From Telluria antibiotica (GTDB lineage: Bacteria; Pseudomonadota; Gammaproteobacteria; Burkholderiales; Burkholderiaceae_D), in the NCBI RefSeq assembly GCF_011682055.1, contig NZ_JAAQOM010000005.1, forward strand, positions 248,001-312,000: a DNA stretch of 64,000 nt, in the 5' to 3' direction. A program made the position numbers and the translations under genes. The notes below the pieces were generated by a model. The model made no database searches. It was given only the letters and a program-made list of their open reading frames with translations, and was not told the origin of the DNA. This document shows, one piece after another, positions 44,401-53,204 of the stretch (its first letter is position 1; each line of letters begins with the position of its first letter).

Positions 44401-45810
44401 TCAGTCTTCGATGACGCGCATCTTGAAGTTGCGGCCCTTGATGGTGCCGAACTCGGGTCCCAGCGGATTGCCGCCGTTCAGCCGCGCGAGCGCCTGGCCC
44501 ACACAAGCGCGGTCGAGCGCGACGTAGCTCATGAATTCAAAGATGTGGATCTTCCCGACTTGTTCCTTCGTCAGGCCCGCATCGCCGGTGAGGGCGCCCA
44601 GCAGGTCGCCGGGACGCAGCTTTTCTTTCTTGCCGCCGGCGATGCACAGCGTGACCATCGGCGCCGGTTCGACCGGCTCCGCATCGTCCGCCGCGGCGTC
44701 GAGCGCGTGCCACTCGGCCGTGAAGCCCTGCGCTTCCTCGATCAGCCGCACCCAGCGCTTTTCGTTCGGCGCACACAGCGTCAGCGCGACGCCAGCCGCG
44801 CCCGCGCGCCCCGTGCGACCCACGCGGTGCACGTGCACTTCCGGGTCCTTCGAGACGTCGACGTTGATGACGGCTTCCAGGCCGGCGATGTCGATGCCGC
44901 GCGCGGCCACGTCGGTCGCGACGAGCACGCTGCAACTGCGGTTCGCGAAGCGCACGAGCGTCTCGTCGCGGTCGCGCTGTTCCATCTCGCCGTACAGCGC
45001 GAGCGCGGAAAAGCCCATTTCGTGCAACGCGTCGGCCACTTCGCGGCAGCGTGCCTTCGTATTGCAGAACGCGATCGCGGAGCCGGGCCGGTACTGCCGC
45101 AGCAACTGCGCGACGGCGTCCACGCGGCCGTCGAAGCCGATTTCGTAGAAGCGCTGTTCGATGCGCGCGGGTGCGTGCACCGTGTCGACCGCGAGCTCGA
45201 GCGGATCGCGCAGGAAGCGCGTCGTGGCGGCGCGGATATCGTCGGGATAGGTCGCGGAAAACAGCAGCGTCTGGCGGTGCGCCGGGCATTCGCGGACGAT
45301 GGCGGCGATCTCGTCATAGAAACCCATGTCCGTCATGCGGTCCGCCTCGTCCAGCACGAGGGTGCGCAGGCGCGCGAGGTCGAGCGTGCGGCGCTGCAGG
45401 TGGTCGCGGATGCGGCCCGGCGTGCCGACGACGATGTGCGCCCCGAATTCCAGGGAGGCGATCTGCGGCCGCATGGGGACGCCGCCCGTCAGCACGACGA
45501 CCTTGACGTTGCCGATGCCGCGCGCCAGCCGGCGCAGCTCGTTCGCGACCTGGTCGGCCAGTTCGCGCGTCGGGCACATCACGAGCCCCTGCACGGCGAA
45601 CAGCGTCGGATTCAGCTTCAGCAGCATGCCGATGCCGAACGCGGCCGTCTTGCCGCTGCCCGTTTTCGCCTGCACGATCAGGTCACGGCCGGCGAGGGCC
45701 TCCGGCAGCGCGGCGGCCTGTACGGGCGTCATCTGTTGATAGCCCAGCTGGGCGAGGTTTGCCAGGAAGGGGGCTGCCAGCGGCAGCGAGGAAAATGCGG
45801 TGTCGGACAT
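44401..45810 (-). CDS. dbpA: DEAD-box ATP-dependent RNA helicase DbpA
   Basis: 469 aa from the ATG at 45810. Motifs: Q-motif YQQMTPVQAAALP, walker A AKTGSGKTAAF, LDEADRM (DEAD), SATYP (SAT), and HRVGRTGRAG. The last ~75 residues, with GDLLGALTGDAGL and IKGRNFKMRVI, form the DbpA RNA-binding domain that targets hairpin 92 of 23S rRNA for late 50S assembly. Upstream in-frame codons overlap the neighbouring small gene and were not used. Confidence 0.95.
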   Translation of the reverse strand: MSDTAFSSLPLAAPFLANLAQLGYQQMTPVQAAALPEALAGRDLIVQAKTGSGKTAAFGIGMLLKLNPTLFAVQGLVMCPTRELADQVANELRRLARGIGNVKVVVLTGGVPMRPQIASLEFGAHIVVGTPGRIRDHLQRRTLDLARLRTLVLDEADRMTDMGFYDEIAAIVRECPAHRQTLLFSATYPDDIRAATTRFLRDPLELAVDTVHAPARIEQRFYEIGFDGRVDAVAQLLRQYRPGSAIAFCNTKARCREVADALHEMGFSALALYGEMEQRDRDETLVRFANRSCSVLVATDVAARGIDIAGLEAVINVDVSKDPEVHVHRVGRTGRAGAAGVALTLCAPNEKRWVRLIEEAQGFTAEWHALDAAADDAEPVEPAPMVTLCIAGGKKEKLRPGDLLGALTGDAGLTKEQVGKIHIFEFMSYVALDRACVGQALARLNGGNPLGPEFGTIKGRNFKMRVIED

Positions 45811-45887
45811 GTCGTCGGCCGCGCGGCACGCGGCGGTTGGTGCCGCGTCGGCGGCGTTGTCGTTGGCGCGGCGAGCGCGGGGGCCGC

Positions 45888-46151
45888 TCAGGCCGCCGGC
45901 TTCCAGATGGGCAAGCCGGTCAGGTCCAGATCGGGATCGTCGTTCCACACCGGCAGCCCGGTCGCGTCCGTGTGGGCCAGGTCCAGCAACATCAGCTGTT
46001 CCTGCTTCGGTGCCGTGCGGCGCACCCGCGGGCGCTTCAGCGCGGCGGCCTCGTCGGCGGGGAGAACCGATGGGACAACGGCGCCATCGTCGTGCGGCGC
46101 CGGCTCGAAGCCGGGCAGGTCGAAGGTCGCGTTGTCTTTCTTGTCTCTCAT
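45888..46151 (-). CDS. Small hypothetical protein
   Basis: 87 aa from the ATG at 46151. Not recognised. It is charged and Pro-rich, with a duplicated short motif near the end: TGLPVW and TGLPIW, 14 residues apart. There is no membrane segment or signal peptide. The start lies 20 bp past the tRNA terminator and has no strong ribosome binding site. It precedes dbpA by 77 bp on the same strand. Confidence 0.5.
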   Translation of the reverse strand: MRDKKDNATFDLPGFEPAPHDDGAVVPSVLPADEAAALKRPRVRRTAPKQEQLMLLDLAHTDATGLPVWNDDPDLDLTGLPIWKPAA

Positions 46152-46169
46152 GCGCTGCGCTGGCCCAGA

Positions 46170-46200
46170 AAACAAAAGCCCGGCTGCAAGAGTCGGGCTT
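46170..46200 (-). terminator. Terminator of the initiator tRNA gene
   Basis: On the minus strand, AGCCCGACT and AGCCGGGCT arms around a short loop precede TTTTGTTTT. It begins about 14 bp after the tRNA 3' end. Confidence 0.8.
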
Positions 46201-46213
46201 GTTGTTACGGTAT

Positions 46214-46291
46214 TTGGTTGCGGGGACAGGATTTGAACCTGTGACCTTCGGGTTATGAGCCCGACGAGCTGCCAGACTGCTCCACCCCGCG
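46214..46291 (-). tRNA. Initiator tRNA-fMet (CAT) with an extra G at the anticodon loop
   Basis: 78 nt with encoded CCA. Initiator marks are present: C1 opposite A72 (CGCGGGG ... CCCCGCA) and G-C pairs in the anticodon stem. The usual stem-loop is TCGGG-CTCATAA-CCCGA (77 nt in total). Here one more G lies before CTCATAA, making an 8-base loop or a bulged stem. It may be a real variant, a decayed copy, or a homopolymer sequencing error (GGG read as GGGG). Confidence 0.85.
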
Positions 46292-46388
46292 TCTGAGAAC
46301 GCTATTTTAACCTGATCGGCGCCGGAGCGCAAATCGGGTTTTGCCGGGGCTTGCGCACCCGATCAATCCGTGTGCGCGCAGTACGCGC

Positions 46389-47546
46389 TCACGCCGCCTG
46401 CAAACGCCACAGCGACGTCACTTCCGCCATGCGCGCGGCCGCCAGCGGATCGTCGGAATCGCTGGCCTTCGGATGCGTCGGACGGATGTCGTGACGGCCG
46501 GCGACGGCCAGGCCCGCATCCATAATCCAGCCGAGCAATTGATCGCGCGACCGCAAGCCCAGGTGCTCCGCCAGGTCGGACAGGATGAGCCAGCCTTCGC
46601 CGCCGGGCCGCAGGTGCCCGGTCAAGCCCGCGAGGAACCCTTTCAGCATGCGGCTGTCCGGATCGTAGACGGCGTATTCGATGGCGGAACTCGGCTTGCC
46701 AGGCAGCCACGGCGGATTGCACACGACGAGGTCGGCACGCCCTTCCGGATACAGGTCGGCCTGCACGACTTCGACCTGGCCCGCGAGTCCCAGCCGTTCG
46801 ACGTTGGCGCGGGCGCAGCCGAGGGCGCGCGCATCCATGTCGGTGGCGAGCACGCCTTGCAGGCCCCGGTGCGCCAGCACGGCCGACAGCACGCCCGTGC
46901 CCGTGCCGATGTCGAACGCCAGCTTCGCACCCGCCGGGAGCGGCGCCTGCGCGACGAGCTCCACGTATTCCCCGCGCACGGGCGAGAACACGCCGTACCA
47001 GGGGTGCACGCGTTCGTCGAGGGCGGGAATGAATACGCCCTTGCGGCGCCATTCGTGCGCGCCGATGACGCCCAGCAGTTCGCGCAGCGACGCGACGTAT
47101 GGCTCGGTGCCATGGCCATACGCTTCCGTGCACGCTTCGCGCACGTCGGGCGCGCGCCGCAGCGGGATGCCGTGGTCCGCGTCGAACGGGATCAAGAGCA
47201 TCGCCAGCGTACGCGCGCGCTGCAGTTGCGCGAGGCGATGGCGGTGGAATTGTTCGGTGAGCGACGCCGCGGGCTTGCCGCCCTTGGCGCGGCGCGCGCG
47301 CGGGCCCTTGTGGTCGACGCGACGCACGAGCGCCTGCAGCAGCTGGCGCGCGTTCTGGAAATCGCCGCGCCACAGCAGCGCCGTACCGTCCAGCGCGAGG
47401 CGCCAGGCCGCGTCGGCGTTCATCGTGTCGTCGGCGAGCACGACTTTCTTCGGCGCCGGCCAGCCGCTCTCCGAGCGCCAGCGCGCCGAGCGTTCCTCGC
47501 CGTGTTCAATCCAGTGGATGCGCGCCGCGCCGTCGGAAGTCGTCAT
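46389..47546 (-). CDS. Class I SAM-dependent methyltransferase (NPPW type)
   Basis: 385 aa from the ATG at 47546. The N-terminal ~170 residues are variable and basic. The Rossmann domain has AFDIGTGTGVLSAVLAHRG (motif I), ATDMDARALGCARANVE and DLVVCNPPWLPG. The NPPW tetrad is typical of N-methyltransferases acting on glutamine or on adenine/guanine of nucleic acid (HemK/RsmC-like). The substrate is not identified. The small zinc-ribbon gene ends just downstream of its start region and is probably cotranscribed ahead of it. Confidence 0.85.
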   Translation of the reverse strand: MTTSDGAARIHWIEHGEERSARWRSESGWPAPKKVVLADDTMNADAAWRLALDGTALLWRGDFQNARQLLQALVRRVDHKGPRARRAKGGKPAASLTEQFHRHRLAQLQRARTLAMLLIPFDADHGIPLRRAPDVREACTEAYGHGTEPYVASLRELLGVIGAHEWRRKGVFIPALDERVHPWYGVFSPVRGEYVELVAQAPLPAGAKLAFDIGTGTGVLSAVLAHRGLQGVLATDMDARALGCARANVERLGLAGQVEVVQADLYPEGRADLVVCNPPWLPGKPSSAIEYAVYDPDSRMLKGFLAGLTGHLRPGGEGWLILSDLAEHLGLRSRDQLLGWIMDAGLAVAGRHDIRPTHPKASDSDDPLAAARMAEVTSLWRLQAA

Positions 47547-47557
47547 CGCCGTCCCGA

Positions 47558-47770
47558 TCAATGGTGGTGGTGCCAGTGGAGCTCGTTCGATTCGACGAAG
47601 GATTTCACGGCATCCGGGTTGCCGGTCGCGTGGCGCTTGATCTCGCCGCATTGGCAGATGCCCTGGTAGGGCTGGATGTGCGAGCAGGCGGACACTTGTT
47701 GCAGGGTGACCTTGACCGGCTTGGCGCACTTGGCGCACTTGAAGGTCAGGAAGCGGGCGGGTTTCGACAT
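47558..47770 (-). CDS. Small zinc-ribbon protein
   Basis: 70 aa. A CAKC pair and a CQC (GICQCGEIKRHATGN) with other Cys and a C-terminal HWHHHH run suggest metal binding. It is soluble. The family is not recognised. It precedes the methyltransferase by 11 bp in the same direction, so the pair is probably one transcript. Confidence 0.75.
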   Translation of the reverse strand: MSKPARFLTFKCAKCAKPVKVTLQQVSACSHIQPYQGICQCGEIKRHATGNPDAVKSFVESNELHWHHHH

Positions 47771-47873
47771 GATCAGTAAATGAAGATGAAATCAGCAACG
47801 CCGTCCCGGAGCATGGCGGCATGCGGCGGGCACGGCAGGACAAGGGAAGGGGCGCATTTTAGCATTGCGCCGT

Positions 47874-50800
47874 CTAGCATTGCACCGTCACGGCGCTGCT
47901 GCCGCCACCGGCGGGCCGCACGAGCACCTTGGTCGCGATCCGTTCCGTCATCTCCTGCACGTGCGAGATGACGCCGACCTTGCGGCCCAGCGATTGCAGC
48001 GCATCGAGCGCGTCCATCGCGACGCCCAGCGTGTCGCTGTCGAGGCTGCCAAAGCCTTCGTCGATGAACAGCGATTCGACCTTCACGCGGTTCGACGACA
48101 GCGACGCCAGGCCCAGCGCGAGCGCCAGCGAGACGAGAAACGATTCGCCGCCGGACAGCGAATTCACGGAGCGCACTTCGCCGCCCATGTCCTGGTCGCG
48201 CACCATCAGCGCCAGCGACGGACCGGCCGTGCTGACGACGCGCTCCAGCCGGTAGCGCCGCGCCAGCTGGCCCAGGTGGTTGTTCGCATAGCCGAGCAGC
48301 ACGTCGAGCGTGAACTGTTGGGCATAGTTGCGGAATTTCTTGCCGTCGGCCGAGCCGATCAGCTCCGCCAGCTTCGCCCACCGATCCTCGATGGCGCGCT
48401 GGCGCTCGATCTCGGCCATCATCGAGCGTGCCCGCTCGCGCCGCTGCTCGTCTTCGCGGATGCGCATGGCGAGGCCTGCGGCCGCTTCCCGCGCGGCGTC
48501 GCGTTCGACCTGGGCACGGTGCAGCGCGGCGGCGACGGTGTCGGCGCCGGCGTCTCGCGGCAGCGCTGGCGGGCGGTCGTGGCGAGATGTCGGCGCAGGG
48601 ACCTGCTCGGCGTCGGAAGCGTCGCCATGCGTGTCCGCATCGGGCGTTTCGGCACCGGCGCCCGCGTCCGCATCCGCATCGGCATCCGCATCAGGCGGCA
48701 GCAGGTCCTCGCGCAGCCGCTCATGCTGCTCCCGCTGCGCGCGCCGTTCCCCCGAGATCGCCGTGGCCTGGCGCACGGCGGCATCGAGTTCCTGCAGGAC
48801 CGTGCGCTCCTGGGCGATCCACGCTGCGCCGACCTGGAGCAGGGCGGCCAGCTGCTGTTCGTTGGCGACGCTTTCCAAAGCCGGGTCGCTGCCGTCGAAA
48901 TCGTGGATCCACTGCGCGAGGCGTTCGCCCGCGTCGGCCAGTTCGCCCTGCAGGTCGGCGATGCGGGCGGCCGCCTGGGCCTGGGCCGCGCGCGCCCGGG
49001 CTTCCGCCTGCGCCGCCCGCAGGCTCGCGGCCTGGCAGCCGTTCACTGCGGCGCGTGCCGACGTCACGGCCGTTGCGAGCGCTTGTTCGACGTCGCGCAC
49101 CGCACGACCTTCGAACAGGCCGGCGCGTTCGGCACGGTGGGCGAGCAGTTCGGTATCCATGCGGGCAAACTCGGCATCGGCATCGGCGCGGCGCCGGGCC
49201 GCCTGCTCGACACGCGCCGCCAGCGCGCCATGTTCGGCCTCGAGCGTGCCGATGGCGCCATGCAGCCGTTGCTGGCGCGCGGCCTGCTCGTTCCATTCGC
49301 GGGCTTCGTGTGCGCGTGCGGTGCGCCAGCCGGCAGGATCGCGTTGCCAGCGGTCTTGCCAGCCGTCGCCGCACGCGGTCGCCAGCACCGGGTCGAGCTC
49401 GGCCAACAGCGCCGCCAGCGCGGCAGCGGCCGCCTCGCGCCGTGCCGCGAGTGCCGCGATGTCGGCGTCGAGCCGGGCCAGCGTGCCCCGGGCGGTCTGC
49501 GCCGCGGCCAGCAGGCGCGCGTGGTCGGCATTGGCCTGATCCCACGCTTGCTGCGCGACGTCGCGCGCGAGCACGGCGCGGCGCAGGCCGGTGTCGCGTG
49601 TTTCCAGGTCGTCATAAGCGGCGCGCAGCGCGGCCAGTTCGGCGGACAGCCACCGTCCACGTGCGTCGTGGTCATCGTCGCCGTCGGGTGCTGTGGCCGC
49701 GAGCGGATTGTCGGCCCATTCCGCGTCCAGCTGCGCGAGGGCGGCAGAGAGGCCGTCGCGCTCGCGCGCCAGCGCCGCCAGCCGTTCGCCTGCCGCCTCG
49801 AACGCGGCGCGCTGGTCGGCCTGCAAGTCGACGTTGGCGCGTTGTTCGGTGCGGCGCGCCGCGAGCTCGGCGGACAGGTTGTCCAGCACGGCGTGCAGCC
49901 GGTCGTCCTGGTGCCGGTAAGGATGTTCCGTGCCGCCGCACACGGGGCAAGGATCGCCGTCGACGAGCGTCGCGCGCAGTTTCTCGACGCCGTCGGCGCA
50001 CGCGAGTTGCGCCGACTTCAGCATGCGCTCGGCCTGGCCCACGGCGGCATCGAGCGCGACGCCCGCGGCGCGTGCCGCATCGAGGCCTTCCTGGGCCGCG
50101 GCGCGCGCCTGCGTGGCCTGGGCGGCCTGCGCATCCACGTCGGCGAGGCGGCTGCGGTGCGTGCGCGTCGCCTGCCACGTGTGGTCGAGCGAGGCGAGAT
50201 GCTCGCGCCGCTGGTCGAGCGTGCGCCGTTCCGTGCGCAGCGCGTCGGCGTCGATGCCGTCCAGCGCAGCCGCGGCCTCCCTGCGCGCGGCATCGCGCAC
50301 GTCCAGCAATTCGACGGATGCCGCCAGCGCATGCGCCGTCCGCTGCGCCGCGCCGGCCGCCTGTTCCGCGCCGGCCTTCGCGGTGTCGAGGGCTTGCGCG
50401 CTGGCCGCATCCTGCTGCGCCGCCTGCTCGGCCTGGGCGAGACGCTGGTCCCAGCGGGTCCATTGCGTGGCAAGTGGTTCGCGCGCGCCGTGCGCGGCGA
50501 GCCATGTGCCCGTGTCGTGCAGGGTACGCCGGCTGGCGTCCAGTTCCGCCGTCTTTGCTTGCAGGGCTGCCTGCGCCTGCGCCGCTTCCGTGCGCGCGTC
50601 GTCCGCCGCAGCGCGCGCCTTCGCGTGGGCGGGCGCCAGCGCGTCCAGCGTGGCGTCGAGGGCTTTGGCGCGGTCCAGTTGCGGGGCGGCGGCGCGCTGC
50701 GCGTCTTCCGCCGCGTCCAGCTTGCACTCGGCATCCATCAGGCCCTGCGCCGCCTGCCGCTGCGCGTCGAGGGCGCGGGCGAGATCGTGTTCGCCGGCCG

Positions 50801-51791
50801 CCAGCTGCGTCTGCACCTGGCGCTGCTCGCCGGCCAGGCGGCTCAGGTCGCCCACGAGGGCGCGCGCCGGCTGCACGGCGTCCAGGGTGGCCAGGCGGCG
50901 GCGCCGGTCGGCGGCCGAATCGGCCGCGGTGCGCGCCTGCGCAAGTGCGCCGTCGGCCTGGGTTTCGGCCGCTAGCAGGCGCTCCAGCTCCTGGTGCCAG
51001 CGCAATTGCCGTTCGAGCCCGGCCTGGCGCGTTTCGGCTGCTACGAGCGTCGCTTGCGCGGCGGCGTGGTCGGCGTCGAGCGCGGCCCGAGCGTCCGGGC
51101 CGAGCGGCGCCTGGTCCTGCAGGCGCTCGGTCAGGCGGCGCATGGCTTCCTGCTCCACGCGCCAGCGTTCGTAGGCGCGACGCGAGATGTCGCTGTAGAC
51201 GGCGCTCCCCGTCAGCGTTTCGAGCAGCTCGCCGCGCTCGTTCTCGTCCGTGCGGAGGAATGCCGAGAATTCGTTTTGCGCCAGCAGCACGGAGCGCGTG
51301 AACTGTTCGAACGACAGGCCGATGCGGCGCTCGATCTCGGCCAGCACTTCCGTCTTGGTGCCGCCCAGCGCTTGGAGGCCGGGCAGTTGCTGCAGGCTCA
51401 TCGTGGACGGCTGCAGCGCGCCCGCCGCGCGGTTGCGCGAGCGGCGCACGCTCCAGCGCGCGCGGTAGCGCTGCGCGTCGTTGCCGACGAAGTCGACCTC
51501 GGCGAACGCGTCCGCCGTGCCGCGCCGCATCAGCGTGCGGCGGTCGGCGACGGACAATGTTTCGTCGCCCACGTCCGGCAGGTAGTTGCCCACCCGCGGA
51601 CCCTTGATGAGGCGTGGCGTCGCGTCGTACAGGGCGAGGCACAGCGCGTCGAGCAAGGTGCTCTTGCCCGCGCCGGTGGGCCCGCTGATCGCGAACAGGC
51701 CGGCCGCCGCCAGCGGTTCGCTTTCGAAGTCGACTTCGAAGTCGCCGGCGAGCGACGCCAGGTTCTTGCCGCCGATGCGCAGGATCTTCAT
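47874..51791 (-). CDS. sbcC: DNA repair exonuclease subunit SbcC
   Basis: 1305 aa from the ATG at 51791. Walker A GPTGAGKSTLLDAL lies at the N-terminus; the ABC signature SLSGGESFLVSLALALG and Walker B SLFIDEGFGSLD lie near the C-terminus. Between them are ~800 residues of Ala/Gln/Glu/Arg-rich coiled coil with a central zinc hook, CPVCGG. SbcCD cleaves hairpins and protein-blocked DNA ends. Its ATG overlaps the sbcD stop by four bases. Confidence 0.97.
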   Translation of the reverse strand: MKILRIGGKNLASLAGDFEVDFESEPLAAAGLFAISGPTGAGKSTLLDALCLALYDATPRLIKGPRVGNYLPDVGDETLSVADRRTLMRRGTADAFAEVDFVGNDAQRYRARWSVRRSRNRAAGALQPSTMSLQQLPGLQALGGTKTEVLAEIERRIGLSFEQFTRSVLLAQNEFSAFLRTDENERGELLETLTGSAVYSDISRRAYERWRVEQEAMRRLTERLQDQAPLGPDARAALDADHAAAQATLVAAETRQAGLERQLRWHQELERLLAAETQADGALAQARTAADSAADRRRRLATLDAVQPARALVGDLSRLAGEQRQVQTQLAAGEHDLARALDAQRQAAQGLMDAECKLDAAEDAQRAAAPQLDRAKALDATLDALAPAHAKARAAADDARTEAAQAQAALQAKTAELDASRRTLHDTGTWLAAHGAREPLATQWTRWDQRLAQAEQAAQQDAASAQALDTAKAGAEQAAGAAQRTAHALAASVELLDVRDAARREAAAALDGIDADALRTERRTLDQRREHLASLDHTWQATRTHRSRLADVDAQAAQATQARAAAQEGLDAARAAGVALDAAVGQAERMLKSAQLACADGVEKLRATLVDGDPCPVCGGTEHPYRHQDDRLHAVLDNLSAELAARRTEQRANVDLQADQRAAFEAAGERLAALARERDGLSAALAQLDAEWADNPLAATAPDGDDDHDARGRWLSAELAALRAAYDDLETRDTGLRRAVLARDVAQQAWDQANADHARLLAAAQTARGTLARLDADIAALAARREAAAAALAALLAELDPVLATACGDGWQDRWQRDPAGWRTARAHEAREWNEQAARQQRLHGAIGTLEAEHGALAARVEQAARRRADADAEFARMDTELLAHRAERAGLFEGRAVRDVEQALATAVTSARAAVNGCQAASLRAAQAEARARAAQAQAAARIADLQGELADAGERLAQWIHDFDGSDPALESVANEQQLAALLQVGAAWIAQERTVLQELDAAVRQATAISGERRAQREQHERLREDLLPPDADADADADAGAGAETPDADTHGDASDAEQVPAPTSRHDRPPALPRDAGADTVAAALHRAQVERDAAREAAAGLAMRIREDEQRRERARSMMAEIERQRAIEDRWAKLAELIGSADGKKFRNYAQQFTLDVLLGYANNHLGQLARRYRLERVVSTAGPSLALMVRDQDMGGEVRSVNSLSGGESFLVSLALALGLASLSSNRVKVESLFIDEGFGSLDSDTLGVAMDALDALQSLGRKVGVISHVQEMTERIATKVLVRPAGGGSSAVTVQC

Positions 51792-53068
51792 GCGGCCTCC
51801 CGCTTGCTGCCGGCGGCGTCCGTCGGCAGCAGCAGTTCGGCGAACGCGGCCAACTGGTCGTCGGGCGCATCCTCGCCGAAGCGTTGCTGCCACAGGCGGC
51901 GGAAGATGTCGTCAGGCTGCAGTTGCGCGAGCTGGTCGAGGCTCAGCGCGGGTTCCGCACCGGCCGTCGTGACGACACGGCGCGTCGGTTCGATCTTCGC
52001 CAGACGCACGGGCTTGCCTTCCAGCGCCGCCTCGACCTGGGCGCGCAGGCCCGGCTCCGGCGCGTCGAGCAGCACGCGCACTTCCAGGTAAGGCCAGGCG
52101 TCGCGTGGCAGGTCGGGCAGGTCGAGGCCGACCAGTTCCGCGATCGCCTGCTTGACGGGCGCCGGCCGCGCCGGCACGCGCAGCAGCTCGACGGCGCGCG
52201 GCACGTGGATGGGCTCGATGGTGGCGGCGCGCGGGCCGTCCAGGTCGATGCGCAGCACCTGGTGCCGGTAGCCGACCTCGGCGAACGACAACGGCAGCGG
52301 GCTGCCGCAATAGCGCAGGTGGTCCTGCTGGCCCACGCGCTGCGCGAGGTGCAGGTGGCCCAGCGCCGCATAGGCGACGTCCGGCCCGAACATCGACGCG
52401 GGCAGCGCTTCAGTGCCGCCGATGACGATGCGCCGTTCGGAGTCGGGCGACGCGTCGCCGCCGACCATGTGGCAATGGCCCATCGCGACGATCGCCTGGC
52501 CGTCCGTCGCCCGCGCGCGCGCCAGCTCGTACGCCTGCTGGTACAGGCTGCGGATGCCTGCGAGGTAGGCGTCGAACGCGTCGTTCGGGGTGCCGTCGGC
52601 GGACGGCGGCGCCACGCGCGGCACGTCGCCGGGGCGCAGGAACGGGATCGCCACGCACCAGGCCCGCACCGCGCCGTCCTTGCCGGTCAGCGGCACGAGG
52701 AAGCGCTCGACGTCGATGTTGCCGGCCGCATCGCGCACGGCGTGGCCGACGACGCGCGTCCCATGCGCTTCCAGCAGCGGGCCCGGCGCCTCGAGCCGCC
52801 CCGGAGAATCATGGTTGCCGGCGATGACGACGATGTCGAGCTGCGGCGCGCGCGCCCGCGCCTGCTGCAGGAAGCGGTACAGCTGGCGTTGCGCGGTGGC
52901 GGACGGGTTCGCATTGTCGAACACGTCGCCGGCGATCAGCAGGGCGTCCGCTTCCTCGGCGACGATCGTGTCGAGCAGCCAGTCGAGGAAGCACTGGTGC
53001 TCGTAGGTCCGGTCGAAATTGTGCAGGGTCTGGCCGAGATGCCAGTCTGATGTGTGCAGCAGCCGCAT
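51788..53068 (-). CDS. sbcD: DNA repair exonuclease subunit SbcD
   Basis: 426 aa, Mre11-type metallophosphoesterase and the nuclease subunit for SbcC. Metal-ligand motifs: LHTSDWHLGQTL, IAGDVFDNANP, IAGNHDSPG, MGHCHM and LGHLHLA. A C-terminal capping domain follows. It is first in the sbcD-sbcC operon. A LexA-like box lies 64 bp upstream of its start. Confidence 0.97.
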   Translation of the reverse strand: MRLLHTSDWHLGQTLHNFDRTYEHQCFLDWLLDTIVAEEADALLIAGDVFDNANPSATAQRQLYRFLQQARARAPQLDIVVIAGNHDSPGRLEAPGPLLEAHGTRVVGHAVRDAAGNIDVERFLVPLTGKDGAVRAWCVAIPFLRPGDVPRVAPPSADGTPNDAFDAYLAGIRSLYQQAYELARARATDGQAIVAMGHCHMVGGDASPDSERRIVIGGTEALPASMFGPDVAYAALGHLHLAQRVGQQDHLRYCGSPLPLSFAEVGYRHQVLRIDLDGPRAATIEPIHVPRAVELLRVPARPAPVKQAIAELVGLDLPDLPRDAWPYLEVRVLLDAPEPGLRAQVEAALEGKPVRLAKIEPTRRVVTTAGAEPALSLDQLAQLQPDDIFRRLWQQRFGEDAPDDQLAAFAELLLPTDAAGSKREAA

Positions 53069-53131
53069 GGTCGTTAGAAAGTCAGTAACGGTGGTTGAGC
53101 CAGGGCGCCAACTATAGCGCAGACGGCGCAG

Positions 53132-53151
53132 TACTGTAAAAAAAACCAGTA
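53132..53151. promoter_or_regulatory. LexA (SOS)-like box between sbcDC and the AlkZ-like gene
   Basis: TACTGTAAAAAAAACCAGTA. The enterobacterial LexA consensus is TACTG(TA)5CAGTA with core CTGT-N8-ACAG; here CTGT-N8-CCAG matches 7 of 8 core positions, and the outer TA/TA match too. It sits midway between two divergent DNA-repair transcription units. Confidence 0.65.
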
Positions 53152-53204
53152 CTTTTTCGTGTCGACTTATACAAATGTTGATCGGATGTCACTAGAATGT
53201 GCGG

